Positions 1 to 8,061 of a stretch of DNA of 64,000 bases are shown here, in pieces. The notes under the pieces were generated by a model. It was not told where the DNA came from. It made no database searches and was given only the letters and a program-made list of their open reading frames with translations. Every line of letters begins with the position of its first letter. Position 1 is the first letter of the stretch. Location of the stretch: contig OMWH01000004.1 of the NCBI GenBank assembly GCA_900314755.1, positions 62,001 to 126,000 on the forward strand, written 5' to 3'. Source of the stretch: an uncultured Prevotellaceae bacterium (GTDB lineage: Bacteria > Bacteroidota > Bacteroidia > Bacteroidales > Bacteroidaceae). A program made the translations under genes and the position numbers.

Positions 1-1
1 C

Positions 2-145
2 TCTTGCCGTTTCACACCAACCTGCAGTGAGTACGCAAGACAGGCTTTGAAGAAACATGGTCCCGTCAAAGGACTATACCTCGCCGTCAGGCGCTTGTTA
101 AGATGCCACCCATGGGGAGGAAGCGGCTACGACCCGGTACCCTGA
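2..145 (+). CDS. yidD: Membrane protein insertion efficiency factor YidD (C-terminal part)
   Basis: An open frame enters from the left edge and stops at TGA 143-145, giving 47 codons. It shows the hallmarks of YidD (DUF37): the motif TCSEYA near the start of the fragment, a KHGPVKG segment, and the C-terminal signature [14 protein letters not shown] immediately before the stop. YidD is a small, basic, membrane-associated protein thought to help YidC-mediated membrane protein insertion. The 5' part lies outside the window. tyrS begins about 50 bp downstream on the same strand, so the two may be co-transcribed. The identification is confident because the terminal motif is highly specific; only the start is unknown. 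Confidence 0.93.
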   Translation, partial: SCRFTPTCSEYARQALKKHGPVKGLYLAVRRLLRCHPWGGSGYDPVP

Positions 146-148
146 ATC

Positions 149-181
149 GGAATATCGAATATCGGAATATTGGAATATCGA
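149..181. repeat. Short degenerate tandem repeat (GGAATATC type) before tyrS
   Basis: Four to five imperfect copies of a 7-8 bp unit resembling GAATATCG lie in the yidD-tyrS gap, ending 15 bp before the tyrS start. It is one of several 7-9 bp period arrays in this window. Confidence 0.75.
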
Positions 182-196
182 AAAAAGAAAATAATA

Positions 197-1495
197 ATGA
201 AAAAGAATTTTGTAGAAGAACTTCGCTGGCGCGGTATGCTGGCACAGATGATGCCAGGAACAGAGGAACTGCTCCAGAAAGAAATGGTGACAGCCTACCT
301 GGGTACTGACCCTACGGCAGACTCTTTGCATATCGGACATTTGTGTGGTATCATGATGCTGCGCCACTTGCAGCGTTGTGGTCACAAACCCATCATCCTG
401 GTCGGTGGTGCCACGGGCATGATTGGCGACCCTTCAGGTAAGAGCCAGGAGCGTAACCTGCTGAATGACGAGACCTTACGCCATAACCAGGAGTGCATCA
501 AGAAACAGGTGGCTAAGTTCCTTGATTTCGAGTCGAAGGATGCGAATGCTGCTGTCATGGTGAATAACTACGACTGGATGAAAGACTTCACGTTCCTTGA
601 CTTTGCCCGTGAGGTGGGTAAGCATATCACCGTCAACTATATGATGGCAAAGGAGAGTGTACAGCAGCGCCTGAACGGTACGGCACGTGACGGTCTTTCT
701 TTCACCGAGTTCACTTACCAGCTGTTGCAGGGCTACGACTTCCTGTACCTCTATCAGCACTATGGAGTGAAACTGCAACTGGGTGGCAATGACCAGTGGG
801 GCAACATGACGACAGGTACGGAACTGATTCGCCGTACCTTAGGCAATGAGGTGGAGACCTTCGCCCTTACCTGCCCGCTGATCACGAAGAGTGACGGTAA
901 GAAATTCGGTAAGACGGAGAGTGGCAATATCTGGCTTGACCCTGCCCGTACCACTCCGTATAAGTTCTATCAGTTCTGGCTCAACGTCAGCGATGAGGAT
1001 GCGGAACGCTATATCAAGATTTTCACCTCGTTGGAGAAAGAGACCATCGATGCCCTCGTCGAGGAGCATAAGCAGGATCCGGGTCGCCGTGTACTGCAGA
1101 AGCGTCTTGCCGAGGAGGTGACCGTCATGGTCCACTCACAGGAGGCTCTGGATACTGCCATCGAGGCTTCCAGCATCTTGTTTGGCAAATCAACCAAAGA
1201 GGGACTGGAGAAACTCGACGAGCAGACTTTCCTCGACGTGTTCGACGGTGTTCCTCAGTTTGAGATTGCCAAGGACCAGTTAGGACAACCCGCTATCGAG
1301 CTGCTGACAACGGTGGCTCCTGTCTTCCCCTCCAAGGGTGAGATGCGTAAGATGGTGCAGGGTGGCGGTGTCTCGCTGAACAAGGAGAAACTGACCGACC
1401 AGAACCGCCCTGTCACTGCCGACGACCTGATTGACGGAAAGTACCTGCTGGCACAGAAGGGTAAGAAAAATTACTACCTGCTGGTCGTTAAATAA
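197..1495 (+). CDS. tyrS: Tyrosyl-tRNA synthetase
   Basis: This is a class I aminoacyl-tRNA synthetase that charges tRNA-Tyr with tyrosine in the cytoplasm. The 432-residue product has the HIGH motif (LHIGH, residues about 44-48), the tyrosine-site segment around [18 protein letters not shown], and the KMSKS-equivalent KFGKT near residue 235. The C-terminal ~90 residues look like the S4-like tRNA-binding domain, ending [12 protein letters not shown] chose ATG 197 ([13 protein letters not shown]) because the family begins this way. An upstream in-frame ATG at 170 would add nine residues encoded by the repeat region. A tRNA-Gln gene with its own promoter follows. Confidence 0.97.
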   Translation: MKKNFVEELRWRGMLAQMMPGTEELLQKEMVTAYLGTDPTADSLHIGHLCGIMMLRHLQRCGHKPIILVGGATGMIGDPSGKSQERNLLNDETLRHNQECIKKQVAKFLDFESKDANAAVMVNNYDWMKDFTFLDFAREVGKHITVNYMMAKESVQQRLNGTARDGLSFTEFTYQLLQGYDFLYLYQHYGVKLQLGGNDQWGNMTTGTELIRRTLGNEVETFALTCPLITKSDGKKFGKTESGNIWLDPARTTPYKFYQFWLNVSDEDAERYIKIFTSLEKETIDALVEEHKQDPGRRVLQKRLAEEVTVMVHSQEALDTAIEASSILFGKSTKEGLEKLDEQTFLDVFDGVPQFEIAKDQLGQPAIELLTTVAPVFPSKGEMRKMVQGGGVSLNKEKLTDQNRPVTADDLIDGKYLLAQKGKKNYYLLVVK

Positions 1496-1511
1496 TATTT
1501 GGCTGCAAAAT

Positions 1512-1542
1512 TTTGGTACTTCAATAAATTTTCGTACCTTTG
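1512..1542 (+). promoter_or_regulatory. Bacteroidota-type promoter of tRNA-Gln
   Basis: TTTGG at 1512-1516 and TACCTTTG at 1535-1542 are spaced 18 nt apart, which fits the -33/-7 pattern of the primary sigma factor in this phylum. The tRNA starts ten bases after the -7 box. Confidence 0.75.
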
Positions 1543-1551
1543 CAGCCGCAT

Positions 1552-1622
1552 TGTCCAATGGTGTAATGGTAGCACAACAGGTTTTGGTTCTGTTTGTGGT
1601 GGTTCGAATCCGCCTTGGACAA
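1552..1622 (+). tRNA. tRNA-Gln (anticodon TTG)
   Basis: The acceptor stem TGTCCAA (1552-1558) pairs perfectly with TTGGACA (1615-1621). The anticodon stem ACAGG/TCTGT encloses a seven-base loop with TTG, and a GGTTCGAATCC T-arm is present. The gene is 71 nt and CCA is not encoded. It decodes CAA as glutamine. Confidence 0.96.
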
Positions 1623-1687
1623 CTTCCTTAAGAATCATCCGCATATACCATGTGGATGATTTCATGATTAAATAGGTATACCGAAAG

Positions 1688-3469
1688 ATGAAGATTGAAG
1701 CGCAAATCATGAATGCCGCCATCGGGGCAGTGAAAGCCTTGTATGGTCAGGAGGTACCTGAGAAGATGGTACAGTTGCAGAAGACACGCAGTGAGTTCGA
1801 GGGTAACCTGACACTCGTCGTTTTCCCATTTTTGAAAATTTCCAAGAAGAGTCCTGAGCTGACTGCACAGGAGATAGGACAGTATCTGACTGACCACTGC
1901 GAGGCAGTCGCCTCTTACAATGTGGTGAAGGGTTTCCTGAACCTGGTCGTGGCTCCGCAGGCATGGCTCTCCATGCTTACCGATATCGACGCGGACGAGC
2001 AGTATGGTCATAAGCAGGCTACAGAGGAGAGTCCACTGGTGATGATTGAGTATTCTTCACCAAATACTAACAAGCCCCTCCACCTCGGTCATGTGCGCAA
2101 CAACCTGCTGGGTTGGTCGCTGGCGCAGATCATGCAGGCGAACGGCAATAAGGTAGTGAAGACGAATATCGTCAACGACCGTGGTATTCATATCTGTAAG
2201 TCGATGCTCGCTTGGCTGAAATGGGGCAATGGTGAGACTCCCGAGACCAGCGGTAAAAAGGGTGACCATCTCATCGGTGACTATTACGTGGCTTTCGACA
2301 AGCACTATCGGGAGGAAATCAAGGAGCTCATGGCTCAGGGGATGGACGAGGAGAAGGCAAAACAGGAGGCTCCGCTCATCAAAGAGGCACATGAGATGCT
2401 CGTCAAATGGGAAAACAATGACCCTGAGGTACGTGCCTTGTGGGAGAAGATGAACAGCTGGGTGTATGCTGGCTTCGACGAGACATATCGGAAGATGGGC
2501 GTCTCTTTCGACAAGATATATTATGAGAGCCAGACTTACCTAAAGGGTAAGGCAAAGGTGGAGGAGGGTCTTGCCAAAGGACTCTTCGAGCGTCATGCTG
2601 ATAACTCGGTATGGGCTGACCTCACCAACGAGGGTCTCGACCAGAAACTGTTGCTGCGCTCTGATGGTACGTCTGTCTATATGACACAGGATATCGGTAC
2701 GGCGGAGATGCGCTTCAAGGACTATCCCATCGACAAGATGATCTATGTGGTCGGTAACGAGCAGAACTACCACTTCCAGGTGCTCTCTATCCTCCTTGAC
2801 CGTCTGGGCTTCAAGTGGGGTAAGGAACTGGTACACTTCTCTTATGGTATGGTGGAACTGCCAAATGGTAAGATGAAGTCTCGCGAGGGTACCGTTGTCG
2901 ATGCCGACGACCTGATGGAACTGATGGTCAGCGATGCCTTGAAAGCTGCCGACGAGGCTGGGAAGAATGCTGATCTGTCCGATGCAGAGAAACAGGAGAT
3001 TGCTCGTATCGTGGGTATGGGTGCCCTGAAATATTTCATCCTCAAGGTGGATGCCCGCAAGAACATGCTCTTCAACCCCGAGGAGTCGATTGACTTCAAT
3101 GGTAACACGGGTCCGTTTATCCAGTATACTTATGCCCGTATCTGCAGCATCCTGCGCAAGTCTCAGAATATGCAGCATGTTCAGAATACTCCGAGTACTC
3201 TGAATGAAAAAGAGATTGAACTTATCCAGAAGATGAGTGAGTATCCTGCTGTCGTCGAGCAGGCAGGCAAGGATTATTCTCCCAGTGGCATCGCTAACTA
3301 CTGCTATGAGCTGACGAAGATTTTCAACCAGTTCTATCATGACTTTAGCATTCTTAACGAGCCTGATGAGCAGAAACGGCAGGTACGTCTTGTCCTTGCT
3401 CGTAACGTGGCAAAAGTCATTAAGAATGGTATGTCATTGCTGGGTATTGAGGTACCAGAGAGAATGTGA
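1688..3469 (+). CDS. argS: Arginyl-tRNA synthetase
   Basis: This 593-residue class I synthetase charges tRNA-Arg. The N-terminal ~110 residues match the Add1 tRNA-recognition domain. The catalytic signature SSPNTNKPLHLGH places the HIGH motif at residues 132-135. The KMSKS region is the degenerate form GKMKSREGT typical of ArgRS. The C-terminal anticodon-binding domain ends with LLGIEVPERM. It starts 66 bp after tRNA-Gln. Its TGA stop overlaps the start of the downstream RNase H gene, suggesting translational coupling. Confidence 0.97.
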   Translation: MKIEAQIMNAAIGAVKALYGQEVPEKMVQLQKTRSEFEGNLTLVVFPFLKISKKSPELTAQEIGQYLTDHCEAVASYNVVKGFLNLVVAPQAWLSMLTDIDADEQYGHKQATEESPLVMIEYSSPNTNKPLHLGHVRNNLLGWSLAQIMQANGNKVVKTNIVNDRGIHICKSMLAWLKWGNGETPETSGKKGDHLIGDYYVAFDKHYREEIKELMAQGMDEEKAKQEAPLIKEAHEMLVKWENNDPEVRALWEKMNSWVYAGFDETYRKMGVSFDKIYYESQTYLKGKAKVEEGLAKGLFERHADNSVWADLTNEGLDQKLLLRSDGTSVYMTQDIGTAEMRFKDYPIDKMIYVVGNEQNYHFQVLSILLDRLGFKWGKELVHFSYGMVELPNGKMKSREGTVVDADDLMELMVSDALKAADEAGKNADLSDAEKQEIARIVGMGALKYFILKVDARKNMLFNPEESIDFNGNTGPFIQYTYARICSILRKSQNMQHVQNTPSTLNEKEIELIQKMSEYPAVVEQAGKDYSPSGIANYCYELTKIFNQFYHDFSILNEPDEQKRQVRLVLARNVAKVIKNGMSLLGIEVPERM

Positions 3470-3927
3470 TGCAGAATCCGCCAGATTATAGGAACGACAC
3501 GGTACTTCCCCTCCATCCTGATGTGAAAGCAGATGCTTGGGCGGTGGATGCGGCATGCTCTGGCAACCCAGGACCTATGGAGTACCAGGCTATCGATTTA
3601 GCCACAGGCTACCGGATATTCCATTTTGGGCCGATGAAGGGAACCAATAATATAGGGGAGTTCCTCGCCATTGTCCATGCCCTTGCCCTGATGCAGCAAC
3701 AGGGTCTTCATGACAAGACCATTTATTCGGATTCCTATAATGCCATTCTCTGGGTCAATAAGAAGCAGTGTAAGACAAAATTTGAGCGCACTCCTGAGAC
3801 AGAGGCGCTCTATCAGATTATCCTGCGTGCTGAGCGATGGTTACAAACCCATCAGTGGCGTAACCCTATTATCAAGTGGGAAACTCAGAAATGGGGTGAG
3901 ATTCCTGCTGATTTCGGTAGGAAATGA
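3469..3927 (+). CDS. RNase H family protein (RNase HI-like)
   Basis: The product is about 152 residues. It shows the RNase H fold markers in order: DAACSGNPG (first Asp), GEFLAIVHAL (Glu), YSDSYNA (Asp) and the C-terminal DFGRK (last Asp), i.e. a complete D-E-D-D metal site. It probably cleaves RNA in RNA-DNA hybrids. The N-terminal viroplasmin/hybrid-binding domain common in longer family members is absent. The ATG at 3469 shares its A with the argS stop TGA; a GTG one codon upstream is possible. The 3' 56 bp overlap convergently with ribD on the other strand, so the two transcripts would be antisense at their ends. Confidence 0.86.
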   Translation: MQNPPDYRNDTVLPLHPDVKADAWAVDAACSGNPGPMEYQAIDLATGYRIFHFGPMKGTNNIGEFLAIVHALALMQQQGLHDKTIYSDSYNAILWVNKKQCKTKFERTPETEALYQIILRAERWLQTHQWRNPIIKWETQKWGEIPADFGRK

Positions 3928-4828
3928 GGGTGTTCGAACCATATTGCTGTTGACATAACACACTCGCCTCGGCTGGTAGCTGAGGCGTTTTTGTTCCCTC
4001 CGTAACGGTGAGAGCGTGATTGGTCTCCACACGTATCTCGTCCCATAATCCTGCTGCCATGAATGCCTCGTGGGTCTGTCTGCCGCCTTCTACGATGAGC
4101 GACTGGATACCGTGCTGGTAGAGGTCATCCATCAGTTGGGGCAACGGTCTGTCATGGGTCAGTACGATACGCATGGGGTCGGGACCATGCCAGTGACGGA
4201 CGGTCAGCTGGGGATGTTCACGGTCATAGGTGGTATGTCCTACCAGAATAGCATCTTCTTCCGCCCGCAACTTATGGGAGAGCATCTGTGTCTGCTCGTT
4301 GCTGATTATCAGCGATTTGAAATGGTCGTCGATAAACCCGTTGGCGGTCTGTGCCCATTTCAGGATGATATAGGGACGGTGTTTCGAGTGATAGGTGAAA
4401 AACCGACGGTTCAGCCAACGACATTCCTCTTCCAACACACCCACGGTCACCTCGATACCTGCCTCGCGGATCATCGCGATACCTTTCCCCTGCACTTTTG
4501 CAAAAAGGTCGATACATCCCACCACCACACGCTTCACTCCTTTCTTGATAATCAGCTCTGCACAAGGAGGTGTCTTACCATAGTGGGCACAGGGTTCTAA
4601 GGAGACATAGATGGTGGCATCCTTCAATAGCGACTCATCTTCCGGACGCACTGAGGCAAAAGCGTTGACCTCAGCATGTCCTTCGCCACAGCACACATGA
4701 TAGCCTTCACCGATAATGGAATCCTCATACACGATGACAGCACCGACCATCGGATTAGGACGAGCACCTTGTATCCCGTTGGCTGCCAGTTGCAGACAGC
4801 GCCGCATGTACTTTTCGTCTATAGTCAT
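3872..4828 (-). CDS. ribD: Bifunctional riboflavin biosynthesis deaminase/reductase RibD
   Basis: The enzyme catalyses two steps of riboflavin synthesis: deamination of the diaminopyrimidine intermediate and reduction of its ribose side chain. The N-terminal half is a cytidine-deaminase fold with zinc ligands in HAEVNAF and PCAHYGKTPPC and the family motif GARPNPMVGAVIV. The C-terminal half is the DHFR-like reductase, with KWAQTANG, a DAILVGHTTYDREHPQLTVR segment and IVEGGRQTHEAF. I chose ATG 4828 (MTIDEKYM), since the region upstream to 4861 would read into the prmC promoter. It is divergent from prmC, and its 3' end overlaps the RNase H gene. Confidence 0.94.
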   Translation of the reverse strand: MTIDEKYMRRCLQLAANGIQGARPNPMVGAVIVYEDSIIGEGYHVCCGEGHAEVNAFASVRPEDESLLKDATIYVSLEPCAHYGKTPPCAELIIKKGVKRVVVGCIDLFAKVQGKGIAMIREAGIEVTVGVLEEECRWLNRRFFTYHSKHRPYIILKWAQTANGFIDDHFKSLIISNEQTQMLSHKLRAEEDAILVGHTTYDREHPQLTVRHWHGPDPMRIVLTHDRPLPQLMDDLYQHGIQSLIVEGGRQTHEAFMAAGLWDEIRVETNHALTVTEGTKTPQLPAEASVLCQQQYGSNTLISYRNQQESHPISEFPT

Positions 4829-4844
4829 TATTTTATTAAATAAA

Positions 4845-4876
4845 TTTGGCTTTTTGCTCACTTAATCGTATCTTTG
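4845..4876 (+). promoter_or_regulatory. Shared extended promoter, prmC copy
   Basis: TTTGG (4845-4849), a 19-nt spacer containing CTCACTTAATCG, then TATCTTTG (4869-4876). The same element with the same spacer length precedes mutS, leuS and dtd. Only four bases separate the -7 box from the prmC ATG, so the mRNA would be leaderless or nearly so. Confidence 0.85.
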
Positions 4877-4880
4877 CACT

Positions 4881-5732
4881 ATGACTTATCGTGACTTCTG
4901 GCATCATCTGACATCGGTCTATGACGAGGGCGAGGCGAAAGCCGTCGCACGCATGGTCTATGAAGTGCGCTTCGGTCTCTCGTGGACAGACCTATGCATC
5001 GGCAAAGATACGCAATTATCTGCAGACAACCAAACCGAACTGCAGGAAATCTTACAGCGGCTGTTGCAAAAGGAACCCGTACAGTATGTCCTGGGACAGG
5101 CTGACTTCTGTGGCAGGACCTTCTTGGTCAACTCCCACGTCCTCATCCCCCGTCCCGAGACCGAGGAACTGGTACAGTGGCTTCTCGAAACTCATTCCTC
5201 TCCCTCGGGAGAGACAGAGGGGGACGACATCCTCGATATCGGAACAGGTAGTGGGAATATCGCCATTACCCTGGCTGCAAGCATTCCCAACGCACACGTC
5301 ACTGCCTGGGACATCTCCCCAGAGGCATTGGATGTGGCAAAGAAGAATGCCGAGCGCCACCACGTCAGCGTCACCTTCCAACAAGTCGACGCCCTCGAAT
5401 CCTCACTCCTCACTCCCCACTCCTCACTCCTCACTATCATCAGCAACCCTCCCTATATCGCTGATCACGAACGTGACACCATGTCACCGAACGTACTGGA
5501 CTACGAGCCCCATACTGCCCTCTTCGTCCCCGACGAAGACCCCCTTCGTTTCTATCGGGCGATAGCTGCCTACGGGCAACAGGCTCTCCTGCCGGGCGGT
5601 TGGCTCTATTTCGAAATCAACCCCCTTTACGTCAACGAGCTATGCGAGTTATTACGTATGATGCGATTCCATCGCATCGAAACCAAGGAAGACCAATTCG
5701 GCAAACAGCGATTCATAAGAGCACAACGATGA
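4881..5732 (+). CDS. prmC: Peptide chain release factor N5-glutamine methyltransferase
   Basis: PrmC (HemK) methylates the glutamine of the GGQ motif in release factors, using S-adenosylmethionine. The 283-residue product has the N-terminal helical domain, the substrate-loop motif RPETEEL, the SAM motif DIGTGSGNIAITLA (residues about 119-132) and the catalytic NPPY at 189-192. Two short stretches look like in-frame insertions of repeat DNA: residues about 105-116 (GC-rich palindrome at 5198-5213) and about 173-185 (7-bp tandem repeat at 5403-5437). Both fall in loops, so function is probably kept. The stop overlaps the recX start (ATGA). Confidence 0.95.
   Translation: MTYRDFWHHLTSVYDEGEAKAVARMVYEVRFGLSWTDLCIGKDTQLSADNQTELQEILQRLLQKEPVQYVLGQADFCGRTFLVNSHVLIPRPETEELVQWLLETHSSPSGETEGDDILDIGTGSGNIAITLAASIPNAHVTAWDISPEALDVAKKNAERHHVSVTFQQVDALESSLLTPHSSLLTIISNPPYIADHERDTMSPNVLDYEPHTALFVPDEDPLRFYRAIAAYGQQALLPGGWLYFEINPLYVNELCELLRMMRFHRIETKEDQFGKQRFIRAQR
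5198..5213. repeat. GC-rich palindrome inside prmC
   Basis: CTCTCCC-TC-GGGAGAG is a perfect 7-bp-stem hairpin followed by ACAGAGGGGG. A very similar arrangement (CCTCCCT-AAAC-AGGGAGG then ACAGGGG) lies in comM at 13311-13335. It encodes a Ser/Gly/Glu-rich loop in PrmC. Confidence 0.6.
5403..5437. repeat. 7-bp tandem repeat (CTCACTC) inside prmC
   Basis: Five consecutive near-identical 7-bp units (CTCACTC, CTCACTC, CCCACTC, CTCACTC, CTCACTA) lie in frame. They encode the Ser/Leu-rich stretch just before the catalytic NPPY strand. Confidence 0.85.
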
Positions 5733-6208
5733 AACAGAAAACAGAACAAGAGGCTTACCTCTCTCTGGCTGCCCTCTGCGCACAGGCAGAACACTGCCAA
5801 TGGGAGATGCTGGAGAAGATGAGGCGCTGGGAACTCTCTGACGAGGCTCAGGCACGTGTCATGGAGCGCCTCATGAAGGAGCGTTATGTGGATGACGAAC
5901 GTTATGCGCGTGCCTTCGTCAAAGACAAGGTGCGTTATAACAAATGGGGGCGGCGCAAGGTGGAGCAGGCATTGTGGCAGAAACATATCGGGGATTCCGT
6001 ACGCCAGCAGGTACTTGACGAGGTGGACGATGACGAGTATATCAGCATCTTGCGACCGCTGCTCCAACAGAAAAGACGTTCCACGAAAGCTGCCAGCGAC
6101 TATGAGCTGAACCAGAAACTCATCCGCTTTGCTGTCAGCCGTGGCTTTACGATGGATATAATCAAACAGTGTATCAATGTCGAGGATGATGCCGAGTTTA
6201 TGGAGTAG
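5729..6208 (+). CDS. recX: Regulatory protein RecX
   Basis: RecX family proteins bind RecA and limit its filament activity. The 159-residue product is mostly charged helices and contains the family pattern RYVDDERYARAFVKDKVRYNKWG followed, after a short break, by KVEQALWQK, matching the tandem three-helix repeats of RecX. A second repeat region (DYELNQKLIRFAVSRGF) is near the C terminus. The ATG at 5729 overlaps the prmC TGA by four bases (ATGA), supporting this start. comF overlaps its 3' end, so prmC-recX-comF look like one operon. No recA is present in the window. Confidence 0.9.
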   Translation: MKQKTEQEAYLSLAALCAQAEHCQWEMLEKMRRWELSDEAQARVMERLMKERYVDDERYARAFVKDKVRYNKWGRRKVEQALWQKHIGDSVRQQVLDEVDDDEYISILRPLLQQKRRSTKAASDYELNQKLIRFAVSRGFTMDIIKQCINVEDDAEFME

Positions 6209-6887
6209 GTTCCTTGACTTGGTGGCACCACGCTCTTGTGCGGTATGTGGCTGCCGACTGGGCATCTCTGAACAGGGGGTGTGCTCGTCGTGTTACCTCC
6301 ATCTGCCGCGCACCACTTACCAGTTCTCACCTTACGACAACCCCATGACGCAACTGTTCTGGGGACTGGCTCCTGCGGTGAGCCGTGCCGCTGCACTCTT
6401 TTTCTATGAACCGCACTCGGAGGTTGCTCGTCTTGTCTACGACCTGAAATACAGGGACCGTCCGGACATCGGGGTGGACATAGGACGTATGATGGCGGAG
6501 GAGATGCGCATGGCTGGGTTTTTCGACGGGGTGGACATGATTGTCCCTGTACCACTCGCTCCTAAGCGTCAGCGACAACGGGGCTATAACCAGAGTGAGC
6601 GGCTGGCTCAGGGTCTCCATGAGGTGACAGGACTGCCAGTCAACACGAAAGTGCTGTGCCGCAAAGGCTTCCGTCAGAGTCAGACTGCTCTCCAGCGACA
6701 CCAGCGACAGGAGAACGTGGCAGACCTCTTTGCGCTGCGTAGCACGATAGACTTGGCGGGCAAGCACCTCCTCCTCGTCGATGATGTGTGTACCACCGGT
6801 GCCACTCTCGCCTCTTGTGCTGATGCGCTGAACGTTTTCCCTGGTCTCCGCATCAGCATCCTCACCCTCGGTTTTACGAAGTCGTAG
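6177..6887 (+). CDS. ComF family phosphoribosyltransferase-like protein
   Basis: This 236-residue protein has an N-terminal CxxC...CxxC zinc-finger-like segment (CAVCGCRLG and CSSCYLH) and a C-terminal type I phosphoribosyltransferase fold. The fold shows PVPLAPKRQRQRGYNQS and the PRPP-binding motif LLLVDDVCTTGAT, the usual ComF/GntX layout. In naturally competent bacteria ComF is linked to DNA uptake; its biochemical role here is not known. The start is uncertain: ATG 6177 overlaps recX by 32 bp, and ATGs at 6186 and 6189 are also possible. Overlap with recX supports co-transcription. Confidence 0.87.
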   Translation: MSRMMPSLWSRFLDLVAPRSCAVCGCRLGISEQGVCSSCYLHLPRTTYQFSPYDNPMTQLFWGLAPAVSRAAALFFYEPHSEVARLVYDLKYRDRPDIGVDIGRMMAEEMRMAGFFDGVDMIVPVPLAPKRQRQRGYNQSERLAQGLHEVTGLPVNTKVLCRKGFRQSQTALQRHQRQENVADLFALRSTIDLAGKHLLLVDDVCTTGATLASCADALNVFPGLRISILTLGFTKS

Positions 6888-6892
6888 TAAAA

Positions 6893-6923
6893 AACTCTAA
6901 ACTCTAAACTCTAAACTCTAAAC
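6893..6923. repeat. 7-bp tandem repeat (AAACTCT) before the pyrE promoter
   Basis: Four perfect copies of a 7-bp unit (CTAAACT phase) end eight bases before the pyrE -7 box and occupy its -33 region. Copy-number change here could move or alter the upstream promoter element. Confidence 0.9.
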
Positions 6924-6930
6924 TTTTTTG

Positions 6931-6938
6931 TATCTTTG
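6931..6938 (+). promoter_or_regulatory. pyrE promoter -7 box
   Basis: TATCTTTG matches the Bacteroidota TAnnTTTG box, 21 bp before the pyrE ATG at 6960. It shows that the start must lie downstream of about 6943. Confidence 0.75.
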
Positions 6939-6959
6939 CACCCAAAAGATACAAAAACA

Positions 6960-7598
6960 ATGATTATGGATGCTATCAAGAAACTATTTGCCAAGAAACT
7001 GATGGACATCAAAGCCATCAAGTTGCAGCCTAACGAGCCGTTCACATGGGCATCGGGCTGGAAGTCGCCTATCTACACTGACAACCGTAAGACACTCGGT
7101 TATCCGGAGGTGCGCTCGTTCGTCAAACTGGAACTCTGCCACCTCATCCAGCAGTATTTCCCTGAGGCAGAGGCTGTGGCTGGTGTCGCTACAGGTGCTA
7201 TCGCTCAGGGGGCACTCGTCGCTGACGAACTGGGACTTCCTTATGCGTATGTCCGTCCGAAACCGAAAGACCATGGCATGGGTAACCAGGTGGAGGGTGA
7301 GCTCGCCAAGGGTACCAAGGTCATCGTCGTCGAGGACCTGATATCGACGGGTGGCAGCAGTCTGAAGGCTGTAGAGGCTTTGCGCCAGTATGGCGTGGAG
7401 GTCATTGGCATGGTGGCTTCCTTCACCTATGGCTTCCCTGTCGCTGAACAGGCTTTCAAGGAGGCTGGTGTTCAGCTCATCACACTCAGCGACTATGCGG
7501 CAGTTCTCGCACAGGCTGCGGAGACGGGCTATATCAAAGCGGACGAGATAGAGGTGTTGAACGAGTGGCGGCAGTCACCTAACACGTGGAAGCAATGA
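6960..7598 (+). CDS. pyrE: Orotate phosphoribosyltransferase
   Basis: PyrE joins orotate to PRPP to make orotidine 5'-phosphate in pyrimidine synthesis. The product is about 212 residues, with WASGWKSPIYTDNR near the N terminus, GVATGAIAQGALVAD, YVRPKPKDHG (catalytic loop) and the PRPP motif VIVVEDLISTGGSS. The start at ATG 6960 (MIMDAIKKL) follows the promoter; ATG 6966 is an alternative. The stop TGA overlaps the ATG of the next gene, so a pyrE-SRPBCC unit is likely. Confidence 0.95.
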   Translation: MIMDAIKKLFAKKLMDIKAIKLQPNEPFTWASGWKSPIYTDNRKTLGYPEVRSFVKLELCHLIQQYFPEAEAVAGVATGAIAQGALVADELGLPYAYVRPKPKDHGMGNQVEGELAKGTKVIVVEDLISTGGSSLKAVEALRQYGVEVIGMVASFTYGFPVAEQAFKEAGVQLITLSDYAAVLAQAAETGYIKADEIEVLNEWRQSPNTWKQ

Positions 7599-8008
7599 CG
7601 AAGTTTGAGAGCAGTGTCAAGCAGATTCCCTACCCTGTAGCGGATGTCTATCGGAATATCAGTGACTTGCGTAACCTTGACAGGGTTCGTGACCGCGTAC
7701 CCGAGGATAAGTTGTCAGACTTCGCTTTCGACGAGGATACGGTACAGGTACGGGTGGACCCTGTCGGTCTCCTGAAACTGCGCATCATCGAGCGTGAGGA
7801 GGGGAAGTGTGTGAAGTTCGAGACAGAGCAGTCACCCATGCCTTTCAACCTGTGGATACAGGTGCTTCCTGTCTCTGACATGACGAGTAAGATGCGGGTG
7901 ACGGTGAAGGCTGACATCCCGTTTATGCTGAAAGGAATGGTGAGCGGTCCCTTACAGGACGGTGTCGAGAAAATCGCCGATGCGCTGGCGCAAGTGCCTT
8001 ATATTTAA
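7595..8008 (+). CDS. SRPBCC (START/Bet v1-like) family protein
   Basis: The 137-residue cytoplasmic protein shows the SRPBCC pattern: an N-terminal strand FESSVKQI, the short helix pair PVADVYRNISDLRNL, a run of alternating polar/hydrophobic strands (VQVRVDPVGLLKLRIIEREEGKCVKF), and a long C-terminal helix (PLQDGVEKIADALAQVP). These proteins have a hydrophobic ligand cavity. The ligand here cannot be told from sequence. The start overlaps the pyrE stop (ATGA), and argH follows after 50 bp of short repeats. The consistent placement between pyrE and argH suggests a housekeeping role, but none is assigned. Confidence 0.78.
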   Translation: MTKFESSVKQIPYPVADVYRNISDLRNLDRVRDRVPEDKLSDFAFDEDTVQVRVDPVGLLKLRIIEREEGKCVKFETEQSPMPFNLWIQVLPVSDMTSKMRVTVKADIPFMLKGMVSGPLQDGVEKIADALAQVPYI

Positions 8009-8050
8009 CTATAGCCACTATAGGAACGATAGGTACTATAGTCACTATAA
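8009..8050. repeat. 9-bp tandem repeat (CTATAGTCA-like) before argH
   Basis: About five degenerate 9-bp units (CTATAGCCA, CTATAGGAA, CGATAGGTA, CTATAGTCA, CTATAATAA) start immediately after the SRPBCC stop and run almost to the argH start at 8062. Confidence 0.75.
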
Positions 8051-8061
8051 TAACAACAATT

